Source of the DNA: Lentisalinibacter orientalis
GTDB taxonomy: Bacteria > Pseudomonadota > Gammaproteobacteria > Steroidobacterales > Woeseiaceae
DNA length: 64,000 bases
NCBI RefSeq assembly: GCF_040706535.1
Contig: NZ_JAPDRJ010000004.1
Location: 333,914-397,913 of the forward strand
Direction: 5' to 3'
Positions 45,544 to 54,038 of this stretch are shown piece after piece. The translations under genes and the position numbers were made by a program. The stretch's first letter is position 1, and each line of letters opens with the position of its first letter. The notes beneath the pieces were generated by a model. That model worked only from the letters and a program-made list of their open reading frames with translations, made no database searches and was not told the DNA's origin.

Positions 45544-48234
45544 ATGATCGAGAGGAAGTCGTCCCGCGGATTGCTCGCGCTGGTGCTGGCGTTGTTCTTC
45601 GGCTCCGGCGCGCTCGCCCTGGTCTACCAGGTCGTCTGGGCCCGGATGATGACCCATGTCTTCGGCTCCACGGCGGTGGCGGTGGGCACCGTGCTGGCCG
45701 CGTTCATGGCGGGCATGGCCCTCGGCAGCTGGTACCTGGGCAAGGTGGCCGACCGCACCGGGAACCGGCTGAAGCTCTATGCGGTCCTCGAGTTCGGTAT
45801 CGCGGCGGCCGCGTTGCTGTCGCACTGGGCGCTGTCCCACATGGAGACGGTCTATCCGGCCCTGCACGGGTTCGTCGGCGGGTCCCCCGTGCTGCTCGCA
45901 CCCGTCCGTTTCCTGGCGGCATTCCTGCTGGTGATGGCGCCGACCATCCTGATGGGCGCGACGCTGCCGGTGCTGAGCCGCTACCTCGTCAGCGGCCGCG
46001 AACTGGTGGGCGTTCGCCTCAGCACGCTCTACTCGGTCAATACCTTCGGCGCCGTGGCCGGCGCGGCGACCACCGGATTCTTCCTGATCGGCAGTTACGG
46101 TATCCACGCCCCGATCGTCGGCGCGGCCGTCGGTAACGCCCTGATCGGGCTCGTCGCCTGGGTGGCCGCGGGCCGGGGCGCCGGCGGCGAGGAGGCGGCT
46201 GAAGCGCCGCCTGCCGAAGACGTTCTCGCTCCGGAGGAGCCGTCCGAGGCGCCCGGCCCTGCGGTGATGCGCCTCGTCCTGATCGGCCTGGCCGTCTCGG
46301 GTTTCACGTCCTTCGCCTACGAGATCTACTGGACCCGTTCCCTGGTCTTCGTCCTCGGCAACTCCACCTATGCGCTGAGTACGATGCTCTGCGCCTTTCT
46401 GACCGGCATCGCGCTGGGCGGCTACCTGGTGCGTTTCGTGATCCGCTACGTGCGCGACCGCGTCGAGGCCTTCGGCTGGCTGCAGCTCTCGCTGGGGCTG
46501 GTTTCGGCACTGGCGCTGCCGCTGCTGTTCGCGGTCAACGACCCCGCTTCGCTGGACCGTTACCTCCAGGGGATAGCGGGGGAGGCGACGACACTGGTGC
46601 TGGCGAGCTTCGGCATCGCGTTCCTGGTCATGCTGGTGCCGGCGGCGCTGATCGGCGCCACGTTCCCGCTGGTCGGACACCTCGCCGTGCGGCGCATCAG
46701 CGAGACCGGCGGCTCGGTCGGCAAGGTGTATGCCGTGAACACGCTCGGCAACGTGGTCGGCGCACTCGTCCCCGGGCTGTTCCTGCTGGACTGGCTCGGC
46801 ATCCAGAAGGGCATCCTGCTCATGGCCGCGCTGAACGTCCTGCTCGGGCTGCTGGTCCTCGCGGTGCGGCTGTTGCGCCCGGGCGGCAGCCCCGTCTGGT
46901 GGGGCGCGCTGCCGATGATGCTGATCGCGAGCGCCGTCGTCATGCTGCAGACGCCGCTGGACTTCCGCTTCCCGTCCCGCGGCGAGCAACCGGATCACCG
47001 CACGCTGTTCTATCGGGAAGGCCCGCTCGCCACCACCAAGGTGTACGCGGATCCCGACAGCAGCGAGAAGTACATGAGCGTGGACGGCATCGTGATCGGC
47101 GGCACCGGCGATACCCATTTCAAGCAAGTGCTGCTCGCCCACCTGCCGCGGCTGCTGAAAGACGGGCTGCACACCGAGCTCTCGGTGGGTCTCGGGTCCG
47201 GGATCCTGGTGGGGGAGAGCGCCCGCCACGAGGACCTGAGAGCCATCACGGCGGTGGAGATCGAGCCCGGCGTGATAGAGGGCGCCGACTACTTCCGCGA
47301 GGAGCACGGGAGCATCCTGGGCGACACCCGCCTCGAGGTCGTCAACGACGACATCAACAGCTTCCTGCATACCAGCGAGCGACGGTTCGACGTCATCACC
47401 GCGGACGAGAAGACCGCCGACGAGTACGCCTCCAACGGCTTCTCCTACTCGCTGGATTACTACCGCCTGCTGCTGGAGCATCTCGCGCCGGGCGGTCTGG
47501 TGGTGCAGTGGGTCCCGGGCACGCTGCCGCCGCGCCAGTACCGCATGATCCTGAAGACCTTCGCCCGGGGCTTCCCGCACGTCCAGGTGTGGAGCTTCCT
47601 GCCAGCGCACCGTCTGGGGCCGTTCAACACCCTGCTGGTCGGCTCGGCGGAACCGGTGCCGGTCGAACTCGGCGCCATCCGGCGCAGGTTCGATGAGGAC
47701 CGGGCCGCGCTGGCGAGCCTCGAGCCCTACGGCATCACTTCCGCCGAGTCACTGGCGGCGCACTTCGTCGCCGGTGACGCGGTGATCCGGGAGGCCGTCG
47801 CGGATGCGGAGCTGAATACCCTCGCGCATCCCCGCTACGAGTTCTATCACCCCTGGGAATACGCCGAGGGCCGGCTGGACAAAGCTATCGCCAATCAGGC
47901 CTTCCTGCTGGAGCTGAAGCGCCGCGCCCACCCGGATTACTTCCGGGAGTTGGCCGCGGACGCGGAGGATCCGGAGCGGCTGGAGCGCACTTTCGCGGCC
48001 GAGTTCCGTTTCCTGGATGCGTTCCAGCGGTTCCTCGGCCGGATACCGCTCGAGGAGACCTACCGTCTTTTCGATGGCGCACTGGCGGTAGCACCCTGGC
48101 ACGACAGCCTGCGCGCGAGAATCTACGCCCAGTACCGGTATTTCGCCGCCATGCAGCGAGACCCGGTGCGCCGGGACCGGCTCTTTCGCCGCGCCGAAGC
48201 CCTCTATCAGACGCCGGCGGCCCGGCCCGACTGA
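45544..48234 (+). CDS. MFS-type membrane domain fused to spermidine-synthase-like domain
   Basis: An 896-residue membrane protein. Two transporter-like bundles occupy about residues 10-215 and 240-470 (FFGSGALALVYQVVWARMM; VRFLAAFLLVMAPTILMGATLPVLSRYL; then SGFTSFAYEIYWTRSLVFVLGNS; VPAALIGATFPLVGHLAV). A spermidine synthase-like methyltransferase-fold domain follows at about 500-690 (VGLGSGILVGES, AITAVEIEPGVIEGADYF, FSYSLDYYRLLLEHLAPGGLVVQWVPG). The C-terminal 200 residues are helical. The GGGDG-type signature and the DxxDP catalytic motif of true spermidine synthases are not seen (ITADEKTAD instead), so aminopropyl transfer is doubtful. Such fusions are widespread; function unknown. Independent promoter required because of the terminator upstream. 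Confidence 0.85.
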   Translation: MIERKSSRGLLALVLALFFGSGALALVYQVVWARMMTHVFGSTAVAVGTVLAAFMAGMALGSWYLGKVADRTGNRLKLYAVLEFGIAAAALLSHWALSHMETVYPALHGFVGGSPVLLAPVRFLAAFLLVMAPTILMGATLPVLSRYLVSGRELVGVRLSTLYSVNTFGAVAGAATTGFFLIGSYGIHAPIVGAAVGNALIGLVAWVAAGRGAGGEEAAEAPPAEDVLAPEEPSEAPGPAVMRLVLIGLAVSGFTSFAYEIYWTRSLVFVLGNSTYALSTMLCAFLTGIALGGYLVRFVIRYVRDRVEAFGWLQLSLGLVSALALPLLFAVNDPASLDRYLQGIAGEATTLVLASFGIAFLVMLVPAALIGATFPLVGHLAVRRISETGGSVGKVYAVNTLGNVVGALVPGLFLLDWLGIQKGILLMAALNVLLGLLVLAVRLLRPGGSPVWWGALPMMLIASAVVMLQTPLDFRFPSRGEQPDHRTLFYREGPLATTKVYADPDSSEKYMSVDGIVIGGTGDTHFKQVLLAHLPRLLKDGLHTELSVGLGSGILVGESARHEDLRAITAVEIEPGVIEGADYFREEHGSILGDTRLEVVNDDINSFLHTSERRFDVITADEKTADEYASNGFSYSLDYYRLLLEHLAPGGLVVQWVPGTLPPRQYRMILKTFARGFPHVQVWSFLPAHRLGPFNTLLVGSAEPVPVELGAIRRRFDEDRAALASLEPYGITSAESLAAHFVAGDAVIREAVADAELNTLAHPRYEFYHPWEYAEGRLDKAIANQAFLLELKRRAHPDYFRELAADAEDPERLERTFAAEFRFLDAFQRFLGRIPLEETYRLFDGALAVAPWHDSLRARIYAQYRYFAAMQRDPVRRDRLFRRAEALYQTPAARPD

Positions 48235-48279
48235 CGGCGCCCGGACCACGGACCCGGCACCGCGCGTCGCCCGCCGGTG

Positions 48280-48570
48280 CTAGTCCGCGGACAGCCCGTG
48301 CTGCTTGCTGGGCGCGACCTTCTCGGCGTCGTCGTCGCCGGTGAGTTCGGCGAGGACGAGCAGGATGCGGCGCAGCAGGTCGTTTTCCGGCCCGGGCATG
48401 TTCTCCTCGGTGGCCACCGACAACTCGGCCGCATCGTATTCCCAAGAACGGAGGATGTGGAGTTTATCCTCCCGGCTCAGGTCATCCCGGGCGGCCAGCG
48501 CCTCCGGCCCTTCGAACACGGATCCCGGGTCGGCGCAGGCCTTCTTCAGCCACTCTTCTCTGTCGCTCAT
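48280..48570 (-). CDS. Small acidic protein, unknown
   Basis: A 96-residue acidic soluble protein with a charged helical start (SDREEWLKKACADPGSVFEGPEAL), a segment REDKLHILRSWEYDAAELSVATEENM and a second helix (LLRRILLVLAELTGDDDAEKV). The pattern of a short regulator-like helical protein recurs in gammaproteobacteria next to lipid or envelope genes; no function is known to me. It is the third gene of the LysR-headed leftward set, 13 bp after the hydroxylase. RBS GAGAGG nine bases upstream. Confidence 0.65.
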   Translation of the reverse strand: MSDREEWLKKACADPGSVFEGPEALAARDDLSREDKLHILRSWEYDAAELSVATEENMPGPENDLLRRILLVLAELTGDDDAEKVAPSKQHGLSAD

Positions 48571-48583
48571 GTCGGATTACCTC

Positions 48584-49420
48584 TCATTGTCTGCGCGGGC
48601 CGGCGATACCGCCGCCGGGGTCACCCCGCCAGGGCTGCAGCAGCATCCGGTCCAGCCGCAGGTCGGCGGGATCGCGGAATTGCCCGATGCCGATGGTCAT
48701 GCCGTCGTGGCCGTCCCTCGGCTGGTCCCGGTAGGTGCCGAGCAGCCGGTCCCACCAGGGCAGGTTGAAGCCGAAATTGCTGTTGGTCTCGTCCCGGTGT
48801 ATCGAGTGATGAACGCGGTGCATGTCCGGCGTCACCACGAACCAGCGCAGCACCCGGTCGATGCCGCGCGGGATGGCGAGATTGCTGTGATTGAACATCG
48901 AGGTGGCGTTCAGCAGCACCTCGAAGACCAGCACGGCGCCGGCCGGCGCGCCCAGCGCCGCGATCACCGCCATCTTCCAGACCATCGAGATGAGGATCTC
49001 CAGCGGATGGAAGCGCAGTCCGGTGGTGACGTCGAAATCCAGATCCGCATGGTGCATGCGGTGCAGCCGCCACAGCGCGGGCAGGGCGTGGAACATCACG
49101 TGCTGGAGATAGACGGCCAGGTCGAGCAGCAGGATCGAGACCGGCCAGGCGATCCACCACGGCGCCGACAACGCATTCAGCAGGCCCCAGCCCCGCTCCG
49201 CGGCGATCAGTGCGACGCCGATCGCGAGCAGCGGGAACGCGAGGCGAAGCACGGCCGTATTCACCAGGACGATACCCAGGTTCGAGAACCAGCGTGTGCG
49301 CCGGGGCAGCTGGCGCCGGCGGCGGGGAGCAACGGCTTCCGCCAGGGCCAGCACAGCGAGGATGCCGAGGAAAGAGCCACCCCGGATCAGGGCTTCGTTG
49401 TCGGCCAGCAGCGGTTCCAT
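48584..49420 (-). CDS. Sterol desaturase / fatty acid hydroxylase family protein
   Basis: A 278-residue di-iron membrane hydroxylase. Four hydrophobic segments carry the histidine clusters in order: HVMFH (about 110), HRMHH (about 120-124), and the later HSNLAI and HRVHH (about 205); a final DETNSNFGFNLPWWDRLLGTY is the standard family ending. The substrate could be a hydroxylated lipid, hopanoid or carotenoid. It lies 27 bp downstream of the LysR gene and 13 bp upstream of the small acidic gene. Start ATG 49420 lacks a strong ribosome-binding site but begins where the family homology begins. Confidence 0.85.
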   Translation of the reverse strand: MEPLLADNEALIRGGSFLGILAVLALAEAVAPRRRRQLPRRTRWFSNLGIVLVNTAVLRLAFPLLAIGVALIAAERGWGLLNALSAPWWIAWPVSILLLDLAVYLQHVMFHALPALWRLHRMHHADLDFDVTTGLRFHPLEILISMVWKMAVIAALGAPAGAVLVFEVLLNATSMFNHSNLAIPRGIDRVLRWFVVTPDMHRVHHSIHRDETNSNFGFNLPWWDRLLGTYRDQPRDGHDGMTIGIGQFRDPADLRLDRMLLQPWRGDPGGGIAGPRRQ

Positions 49421-49447
49421 GCGCAGATCGTCCGGACTGTTGCGGAA

Positions 49448-50338
49448 TCAGGAGGCATCCAGCACGGCCTTCAGCGCCGCGGAGCGGAAGTGGCGCCGGG
49501 CCGTGATGGCGTAGAAGTTCTCGTGGATAGCGGGAACCTCGCAGTACTTGCTGAGAATGCCATGCTCCAGTTCGTCCTGCACGACCACCTCCGGCACCAT
49601 GGCCACGCTGCCGGAATCCCGGGCCAGCAGCCGGAGCATGGCCATGTCGTCCACCTCGGCCGAGATTTTCGGCGTGAGTCCCAGCTCTTCGCACAGCAGA
49701 TCGAACTGGCTGCGGATCTCGCTGCTGTGGCCGGGCACCAGCAACGCCGTGCCGGCGAGATCGTCGGGGAAACGGAAGCGGCGCCGGCGCGGGCGGGGCG
49801 GACCCACCAGACACACCGTCTGCCGGGCGATGCGCCGGCAGCTGAGTGGCAGCTGGTCATCGGCGGTCACGGGCCGGTTCGAGAGGATCAGATCGAGCTT
49901 GTGTATCCGCAGCCGCCCGATGAGCTCCTCCAGGCTCGCGGACTCGATGACGAGATGCAGGTTCTCGTCGCCGATGACCGGGCGCAGCAGATTCTGCTGG
50001 AAGTTGCGTGACAGGGTGGCAACGGCGCCCACGCGCAGCTCCGGCATCTCCTGGCCGTCGCCGCCGCGCACCGTCTCCAGCAGCTCCGCGCCCAGGTTGA
50101 AGATGCCCTCCGCGTAACCGAGCACCAGGCTGCCCGTCTCCGTCAGCCGCAGTGTGCGGCCTTCGCGCAGGAACAACTCGTGGCCCAGCTCTTCCTCGAG
50201 CTGGCGTATCTGCGAAGAGATGGCCGACTGGGAGACATGCAGCCGTTCGGCCGCGCGGGTCAGGTGCTCCTCCTTCGCGACCACCCAGAAGTAGTGCAGG
50301 TGGCGGAAGTTCAGTCGTCTGAGCGTTTCTGTTCTCAT
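49448..50338 (-). CDS. LysR-family regulator (NhaR-like), divergent from sbtA
   Basis: A 296-residue LysR-type regulator. The winged helix-turn-helix covers about residues 8-66 (LRRLNFRHLHYFWVVAKEEH, LTRAAERLHVSQSAISSQIRQLEEELGHELF) and the effector-binding domain about 95-290. The N-terminal motif NFRHLHYFWVVAKE is typical of the NhaR branch. It faces sbtA across about 100 bp containing a candidate LysR palindrome, so it is the likely regulator of bicarbonate uptake, as LysR-type CmpR/CcmR proteins are in cyanobacteria; here the effector is unknown. It also leads the operon with the hydroxylase gene. Confidence 0.88.
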   Translation of the reverse strand: MRTETLRRLNFRHLHYFWVVAKEEHLTRAAERLHVSQSAISSQIRQLEEELGHELFLREGRTLRLTETGSLVLGYAEGIFNLGAELLETVRGGDGQEMPELRVGAVATLSRNFQQNLLRPVIGDENLHLVIESASLEELIGRLRIHKLDLILSNRPVTADDQLPLSCRRIARQTVCLVGPPRPRRRRFRFPDDLAGTALLVPGHSSEIRSQFDLLCEELGLTPKISAEVDDMAMLRLLARDSGSVAMVPEVVVQDELEHGILSKYCEVPAIHENFYAITARRHFRSAALKAVLDAS

Positions 50339-50350
50339 AAAAAGAACGAA

Positions 50351-50364
50351 ATTTAATAATAAAT
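50351..50364. promoter_or_regulatory. ATTTA-N4-TAAAT, LysR-type operator candidate
   Basis: Inverted repeat with 5-base arms in the AT-rich stretch between the LysR gene and sbtA, 13 bases from the LysR start. It fits the T-N11-A rule of LysR sites. It is about 75 bases from sbtA, a usual spacing for an activator. Confidence 0.45.
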
Positions 50365-50439
50365 CTATTTTACGGAAGAGACTCCGATATGCAACATGCG
50401 TCCCCGATCGATTGTCTGACCATCTGGCCGGAGAACCCC

Positions 50440-51447
50440 ATGGACCTCGCTATCGACTTCTTCAGCCGCCTGCTGACCCAGTTCCAGTCGCCGGCGCTCG
50501 CATTCCTGATCGGCGGCATGGTGCTGGCCGCGGCCGGCAGCAAGCTGCAGATACCGGACGCCATCTACAAATTCTGCGTCTACATGCTGCTCATGCGCAT
50601 CGGCCTGGAAGGCGGCATGGAGATCCGGGAGGCCGAGCTCGGTGAGATGCTGCTGCCGGCGGCCATTGCCGTTGTCGTCGGCTGCGCCATCGTCATCGTC
50701 GGGCGTTACACACTGGCGGCGCTGCCCGGGGTACGGACCGAGGACGGGATCGCTACGGCGGGACTGTTCGGTGCGGTGAGCGCGTCCACGCTGGCGGCGG
50801 CCATGGTGATGCTGGAGGAGCAGGACATCTTCTACGAGGCGTGGGTACCGGCGCTGTACCCATTCATGGACATCCCGGCCCTGATCGTCGCCATCGTTCT
50901 GGCGAACGTCTATCTGGCGAAGCGGAAGGGCGGTGCGCGGGAGGAGGTCCGTATCGGTTCCATCATCGCAGACAGCCTGCGGGGCTCCGCGCTCTCGGCC
51001 CTGCTGCTCGGCCTCGTGCTCGGCCTGCTGACGCGCCCGGAGTTGGTCTACGAAGGCTTCTACGACCCGCTGTTCCGCGGTCTGCTGTCGGTCCTGATGC
51101 TGACCATGGGCATCGAGGCCTGGACCCGCCTGAACGAGCTGCGCAGCGTGGCGCACTGGTACGCCGTGTATGGCGCCGTCGCGCCACTGGCGCACGGCCT
51201 CATCGCCTTCGGCCTGGGCTACCTGGCCCACCTGGTGACCGGCTTCAGCCCGGGCGGCGTGATCCTGCTCGCGGTCATCGCGGGGTCGAGCTCCGACATC
51301 TCGGGGCCGCCGACGCTGCGCGCGGCGATCCCGTCGGCGAATCCATCCTCGTACATCGGGTCGTCGACCAGCGTGGGCACGCCGGTGGCCATCGCCGTCG
51401 GCATCCCGCTTTACATCGCCCTGGCCGAGGCCGTATTCGGAGTGTGA
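50440..51447 (+). CDS. sbtA: Sodium-dependent bicarbonate transporter
   Basis: A 335-residue SbtA-type Na+/HCO3- symporter with about ten membrane segments. Family signatures: FCVYMLLMRIGLEGGMEI, the glycine-rich SASTLAAAM, LMLTMGIEAW and near the C-terminus GSSSDISGPPTLRAAIP and SANPSSYIGSSTSVGTPVAI. ATG 50440 has GGAGA nine bases upstream and starts where homologues start; the in-frame sequence from 50389 is not family-like. It is followed after 66 bp by the PII-like gene. SbtA imports bicarbonate for carbon fixation or for anaplerotic carboxylation. Its presence suggests a need for inorganic carbon; no RuBisCO gene is visible here. Confidence 0.92.
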   Translation: MDLAIDFFSRLLTQFQSPALAFLIGGMVLAAAGSKLQIPDAIYKFCVYMLLMRIGLEGGMEIREAELGEMLLPAAIAVVVGCAIVIVGRYTLAALPGVRTEDGIATAGLFGAVSASTLAAAMVMLEEQDIFYEAWVPALYPFMDIPALIVAIVLANVYLAKRKGGAREEVRIGSIIADSLRGSALSALLLGLVLGLLTRPELVYEGFYDPLFRGLLSVLMLTMGIEAWTRLNELRSVAHWYAVYGAVAPLAHGLIAFGLGYLAHLVTGFSPGGVILLAVIAGSSSDISGPPTLRAAIPSANPSSYIGSSTSVGTPVAIAVGIPLYIALAEAVFGV

Positions 51448-51513
51448 ACGGGCGCGAACCGGGGCAAGGCGAGCGATAATGACCGCGCAGCCGCGCGGGG
51501 AGGTTAAAGAGCA

Positions 51514-51831
51514 ATGACTCATTACAAGGCAATGAAGGTCGTCATCATCACCGAGAAGCTCATCCTCGAGAAGGTCGCGCGGGTGATCGAGTCGACAGGG
51601 GCAAAGGGCTACACGGTGGTGGCAGCCGGCGGCAAGGGCAGCCGCGGCGTGCGCCCGGCCAACCGGGCGTCCGTGGTGGACGAGTTCAGCAACGTGAAGA
51701 TCGAGGTGATCACGGGCGATCGGGAGGCGGCGAATCGTATCGCCGACGAGGTGGCCGAACGCTTTTTCGACAACTACTCCGGCATCACCTACCTGGAGGA
51801 GGTGGAGATACTGCGGCCGCACAAGTTCTGA
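51514..51831 (+). CDS. sbtB: PII-like SbtB regulator
   Basis: A 105-residue PII-superfamily protein with the family start MKVVIITEKLILEKVARVIES, the T-loop region GYTVVAAGGKGSRGVR, and ITYLEEVEILRPHKF at the end. It lies just after sbtA as in cyanobacteria, where SbtB binds cAMP, AMP, ADP or ATP and blocks SbtA. The C-terminal CGxC redox motif of cyanobacterial SbtB is absent. The start has GGGAGG further upstream and AAAGAG close to the ATG. Confidence 0.9.
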   Translation: MTHYKAMKVVIITEKLILEKVARVIESTGAKGYTVVAAGGKGSRGVRPANRASVVDEFSNVKIEVITGDREAANRIADEVAERFFDNYSGITYLEEVEILRPHKF

Positions 51832-51846
51832 GTCCCGGTACGGGTC

Positions 51847-53739
51847 TCAGCCCCGCTCCCGCCCCAGCAACTCGTCCACGGCCGTTATCAGCTCGTCCGC
51901 CGAGTGAGGTTTCGGCAGTACGCGGGTCACGAAATCGGGGACGTCTTCCAGCCGCATCTTCGCCAGGCCGGATACCATCAGTACCGGCAGGCCGGGCCGG
52001 ATGCGTACCGCTTCCCCGGCCAGCTCGAGACCCGACAGGCGCGGCATGGTGTTGTCGGTCACCAGCAGGTCCGGCTGCGCCTGTCTCGACCGAAGGCGCT
52101 CCAGGGCCTCCAGGCTGGAGGTGAAGACTGTCACCCGGTAGCCCGCTCGCTCCAGCACGCGCCGGCCCAGCCGGGCGAGTGCCTCCTCGTCTTCCACGTA
52201 GACCACGTGTTCCATCAATACCGACCGCGGATCTTCCGGTGCCGCATCGTCCTGCGCCGATTCCTGCTCGGCGGCGGGCAGGAAAATGTCGAAGGTGGTG
52301 CCCTCACCCTCCCGTGTCTTCACCTCGATGACGCCGCGCAGGGCCTGCACGGCTTCCCGGACCAGCCATAGTCCCAGGCCGGTACCCTCGCCGGTGCGGC
52401 TCGACGTGTAAAACGGCTCGTAGATGCGCTCGGCCACGGCCTGCGGCATACCCATACCGTTGTCCGAGATCGTGAGGCGGCTGTACAGGCCGGGCTGCAG
52501 CTCGGGGTGTTGCTGCCGTCCCTCCTCGTCCGCTTCGTAGGGCACCAGGCTGACGTCCAGGACCCCGTCAGAACGGGTCATCGCCTTCGCGGCGTTGGTG
52601 CCCAGGTTCATTACGATCTGATGGATCTGGGTGCTGTCGCAGAGCACGGGGGGTGCGGTCTCGTCCAGGTGGACGCGCATCTCCACGGACTTCAGCAGCG
52701 AGGCCTTCAGGAGCTCCAGTGCCTCGTCCACCGTCTCATGCAGGCGGGTGGGCTCCGGGGGTCCCTGGCGGCCTCTGCCCACGGCCAGCATGCGCTCCAC
52801 CACCTGGCGTCCGCGCTGTGCGGCTCGCACGATCTGATCGAGGTCGGCGCGGCTCTCCGGGCCGAGATCCGCGCTCGCCAGCACCATTTCGGCATAACCG
52901 AGGATGGCCATCAGGACGTTATTGAAGTCGTGGGCAATGCCGCTCGCCAGTCCGCCGATGGTCTCCAGCCGCTGCGCTTCACGGAGCTGGTTCTCCATGG
53001 TCCGGCGCATCGTGATATCGACCACCGAGGCGAGCACGAACGTGCCTTCGGCCGTGGTGACCGGCGTCAGGCCCACTTCCACCGGCACCTCCGTGCCGTC
53101 CCGGCGCACGCCGAACAGCTCGCGGCCGACGCCCATGGGGCGTGCTTCCGGCGACGCCATGTACGAGCGCCGATGATCGGGGTGCGCCTCGCCGAAGCGC
53201 TCGGGCACCAGCGTCTCGATGGAGCGGCCGATGAGCTCGTCTTCGTCGTAGCCGAACGCGCGCGTGACCTCCCGGTTGGCCAGCGTGATGATGCCGCGCT
53301 CGTTCACCATCAGCATGCCGCTCGGCGACGAGTCCACCGCCTTCTGGAAGTAGGTTTCCGCGCGTCGGCGCTCCGTGAGGTCGGCAATGGACACGACGGT
53401 GGCCGTGCCCTGGGGAATCCGCAGTGGCTTCAGCCCGATCTCCATCGGTATCTCGGTGCCGTCCCTGCGCAGGCCACAGAGGTCGCCGCTGCCGTTCCGC
53501 GCGGCGAGTGTGTCCAGAAATCGCTCGGCCGGTTCCCGCCCGGCGGGCCGGAGGCGTTCCGGAACCAGTGCCTCGGCACGCTCGCCGACCAGCTCGCCCC
53601 GGGAATAGCCGAACAGCCGCTCGCTCTCCTCGTTGGCGAGAACGATCACTCCGTCCTCGTCCACGATGACGAGCGGGGAGGGCGCCAGGTCGAATGCAAG
53701 GCGGAAGAACTCCCCGTCGGGCAGGTGGATGTCCACCAT
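51847..53739 (-). CDS. PAS-PAS hybrid histidine kinase with receiver domain
   Basis: A 630-residue soluble hybrid kinase: PAS 1 about residues 10-120, PAS 2 about 135-250, HisKA with phosphorylated histidine H270 (GIAHDFNNVLMAIL), HATPase with N box NLGTNAAKA (about 379) and G boxes DNGMGMP (about 426) and GEGTGLGLWLV, and a C-terminal receiver with phosphoacceptor D562 (DLLVTDNTMPRLSG) and K610. No membrane segment, so signals are cytoplasmic, perhaps via PAS ligands (haem or flavin). No partner output regulator is adjacent; the receiver may act on another protein. The ATG has GGGAG upstream. Convergent with sbtB, with only 15 bases between the stops, so it is an orphan. Confidence 0.92.
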   Translation of the reverse strand: MVDIHLPDGEFFRLAFDLAPSPLVIVDEDGVIVLANEESERLFGYSRGELVGERAEALVPERLRPAGREPAERFLDTLAARNGSGDLCGLRRDGTEIPMEIGLKPLRIPQGTATVVSIADLTERRRAETYFQKAVDSSPSGMLMVNERGIITLANREVTRAFGYDEDELIGRSIETLVPERFGEAHPDHRRSYMASPEARPMGVGRELFGVRRDGTEVPVEVGLTPVTTAEGTFVLASVVDITMRRTMENQLREAQRLETIGGLASGIAHDFNNVLMAILGYAEMVLASADLGPESRADLDQIVRAAQRGRQVVERMLAVGRGRQGPPEPTRLHETVDEALELLKASLLKSVEMRVHLDETAPPVLCDSTQIHQIVMNLGTNAAKAMTRSDGVLDVSLVPYEADEEGRQQHPELQPGLYSRLTISDNGMGMPQAVAERIYEPFYTSSRTGEGTGLGLWLVREAVQALRGVIEVKTREGEGTTFDIFLPAAEQESAQDDAAPEDPRSVLMEHVVYVEDEEALARLGRRVLERAGYRVTVFTSSLEALERLRSRQAQPDLLVTDNTMPRLSGLELAGEAVRIRPGLPVLMVSGLAKMRLEDVPDFVTRVLPKPHSADELITAVDELLGRERG

Positions 53740-54038
53740 GGTCGGGCCGACTCCCGGGTGGTGTCGTCACCACCCCGTGTTGCGTGGTGCAGGACAGGCT
53801 GCCCACGGTGCCCAGGCCGACGGAGGAAACGGACAACGCGGATCGAATCAGCGCTGAGGCCGGATCCCCCGCATCCCGCCTGAGCCACGTGTCTGGCGGT
53901 TATGGTCTCCGATCGGGAACGGTGCTGCAACCGTGCCGGGAGGCGTCGGTCGCAGCGGCGTATCGCAACGGGCTGTGTGCAATCGCAGCCGCACGGGCGG
54001 CAGGCCGATGCGCGGGGCAGCGCAGCCTGCTGCCGGCT
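53740..54038. other. Intergenic region between kinase and dioxygenase, with hairpin
   Basis: 299 bases. A perfect 8-base hairpin GGGTGGTG-TCGT-CACCACCC lies at 53756-53775, upstream of the kinase start in its likely leader. The rest is GC-rich, with overlapping frames of shadow composition; I see no gene. Confidence 0.55.

Noticed and set aside
45502..47610. 702-codon minus-strand frame across the MFS fusion gene
   Set aside because: Gln/His/Arg/Asp-rich shadow without any domain.
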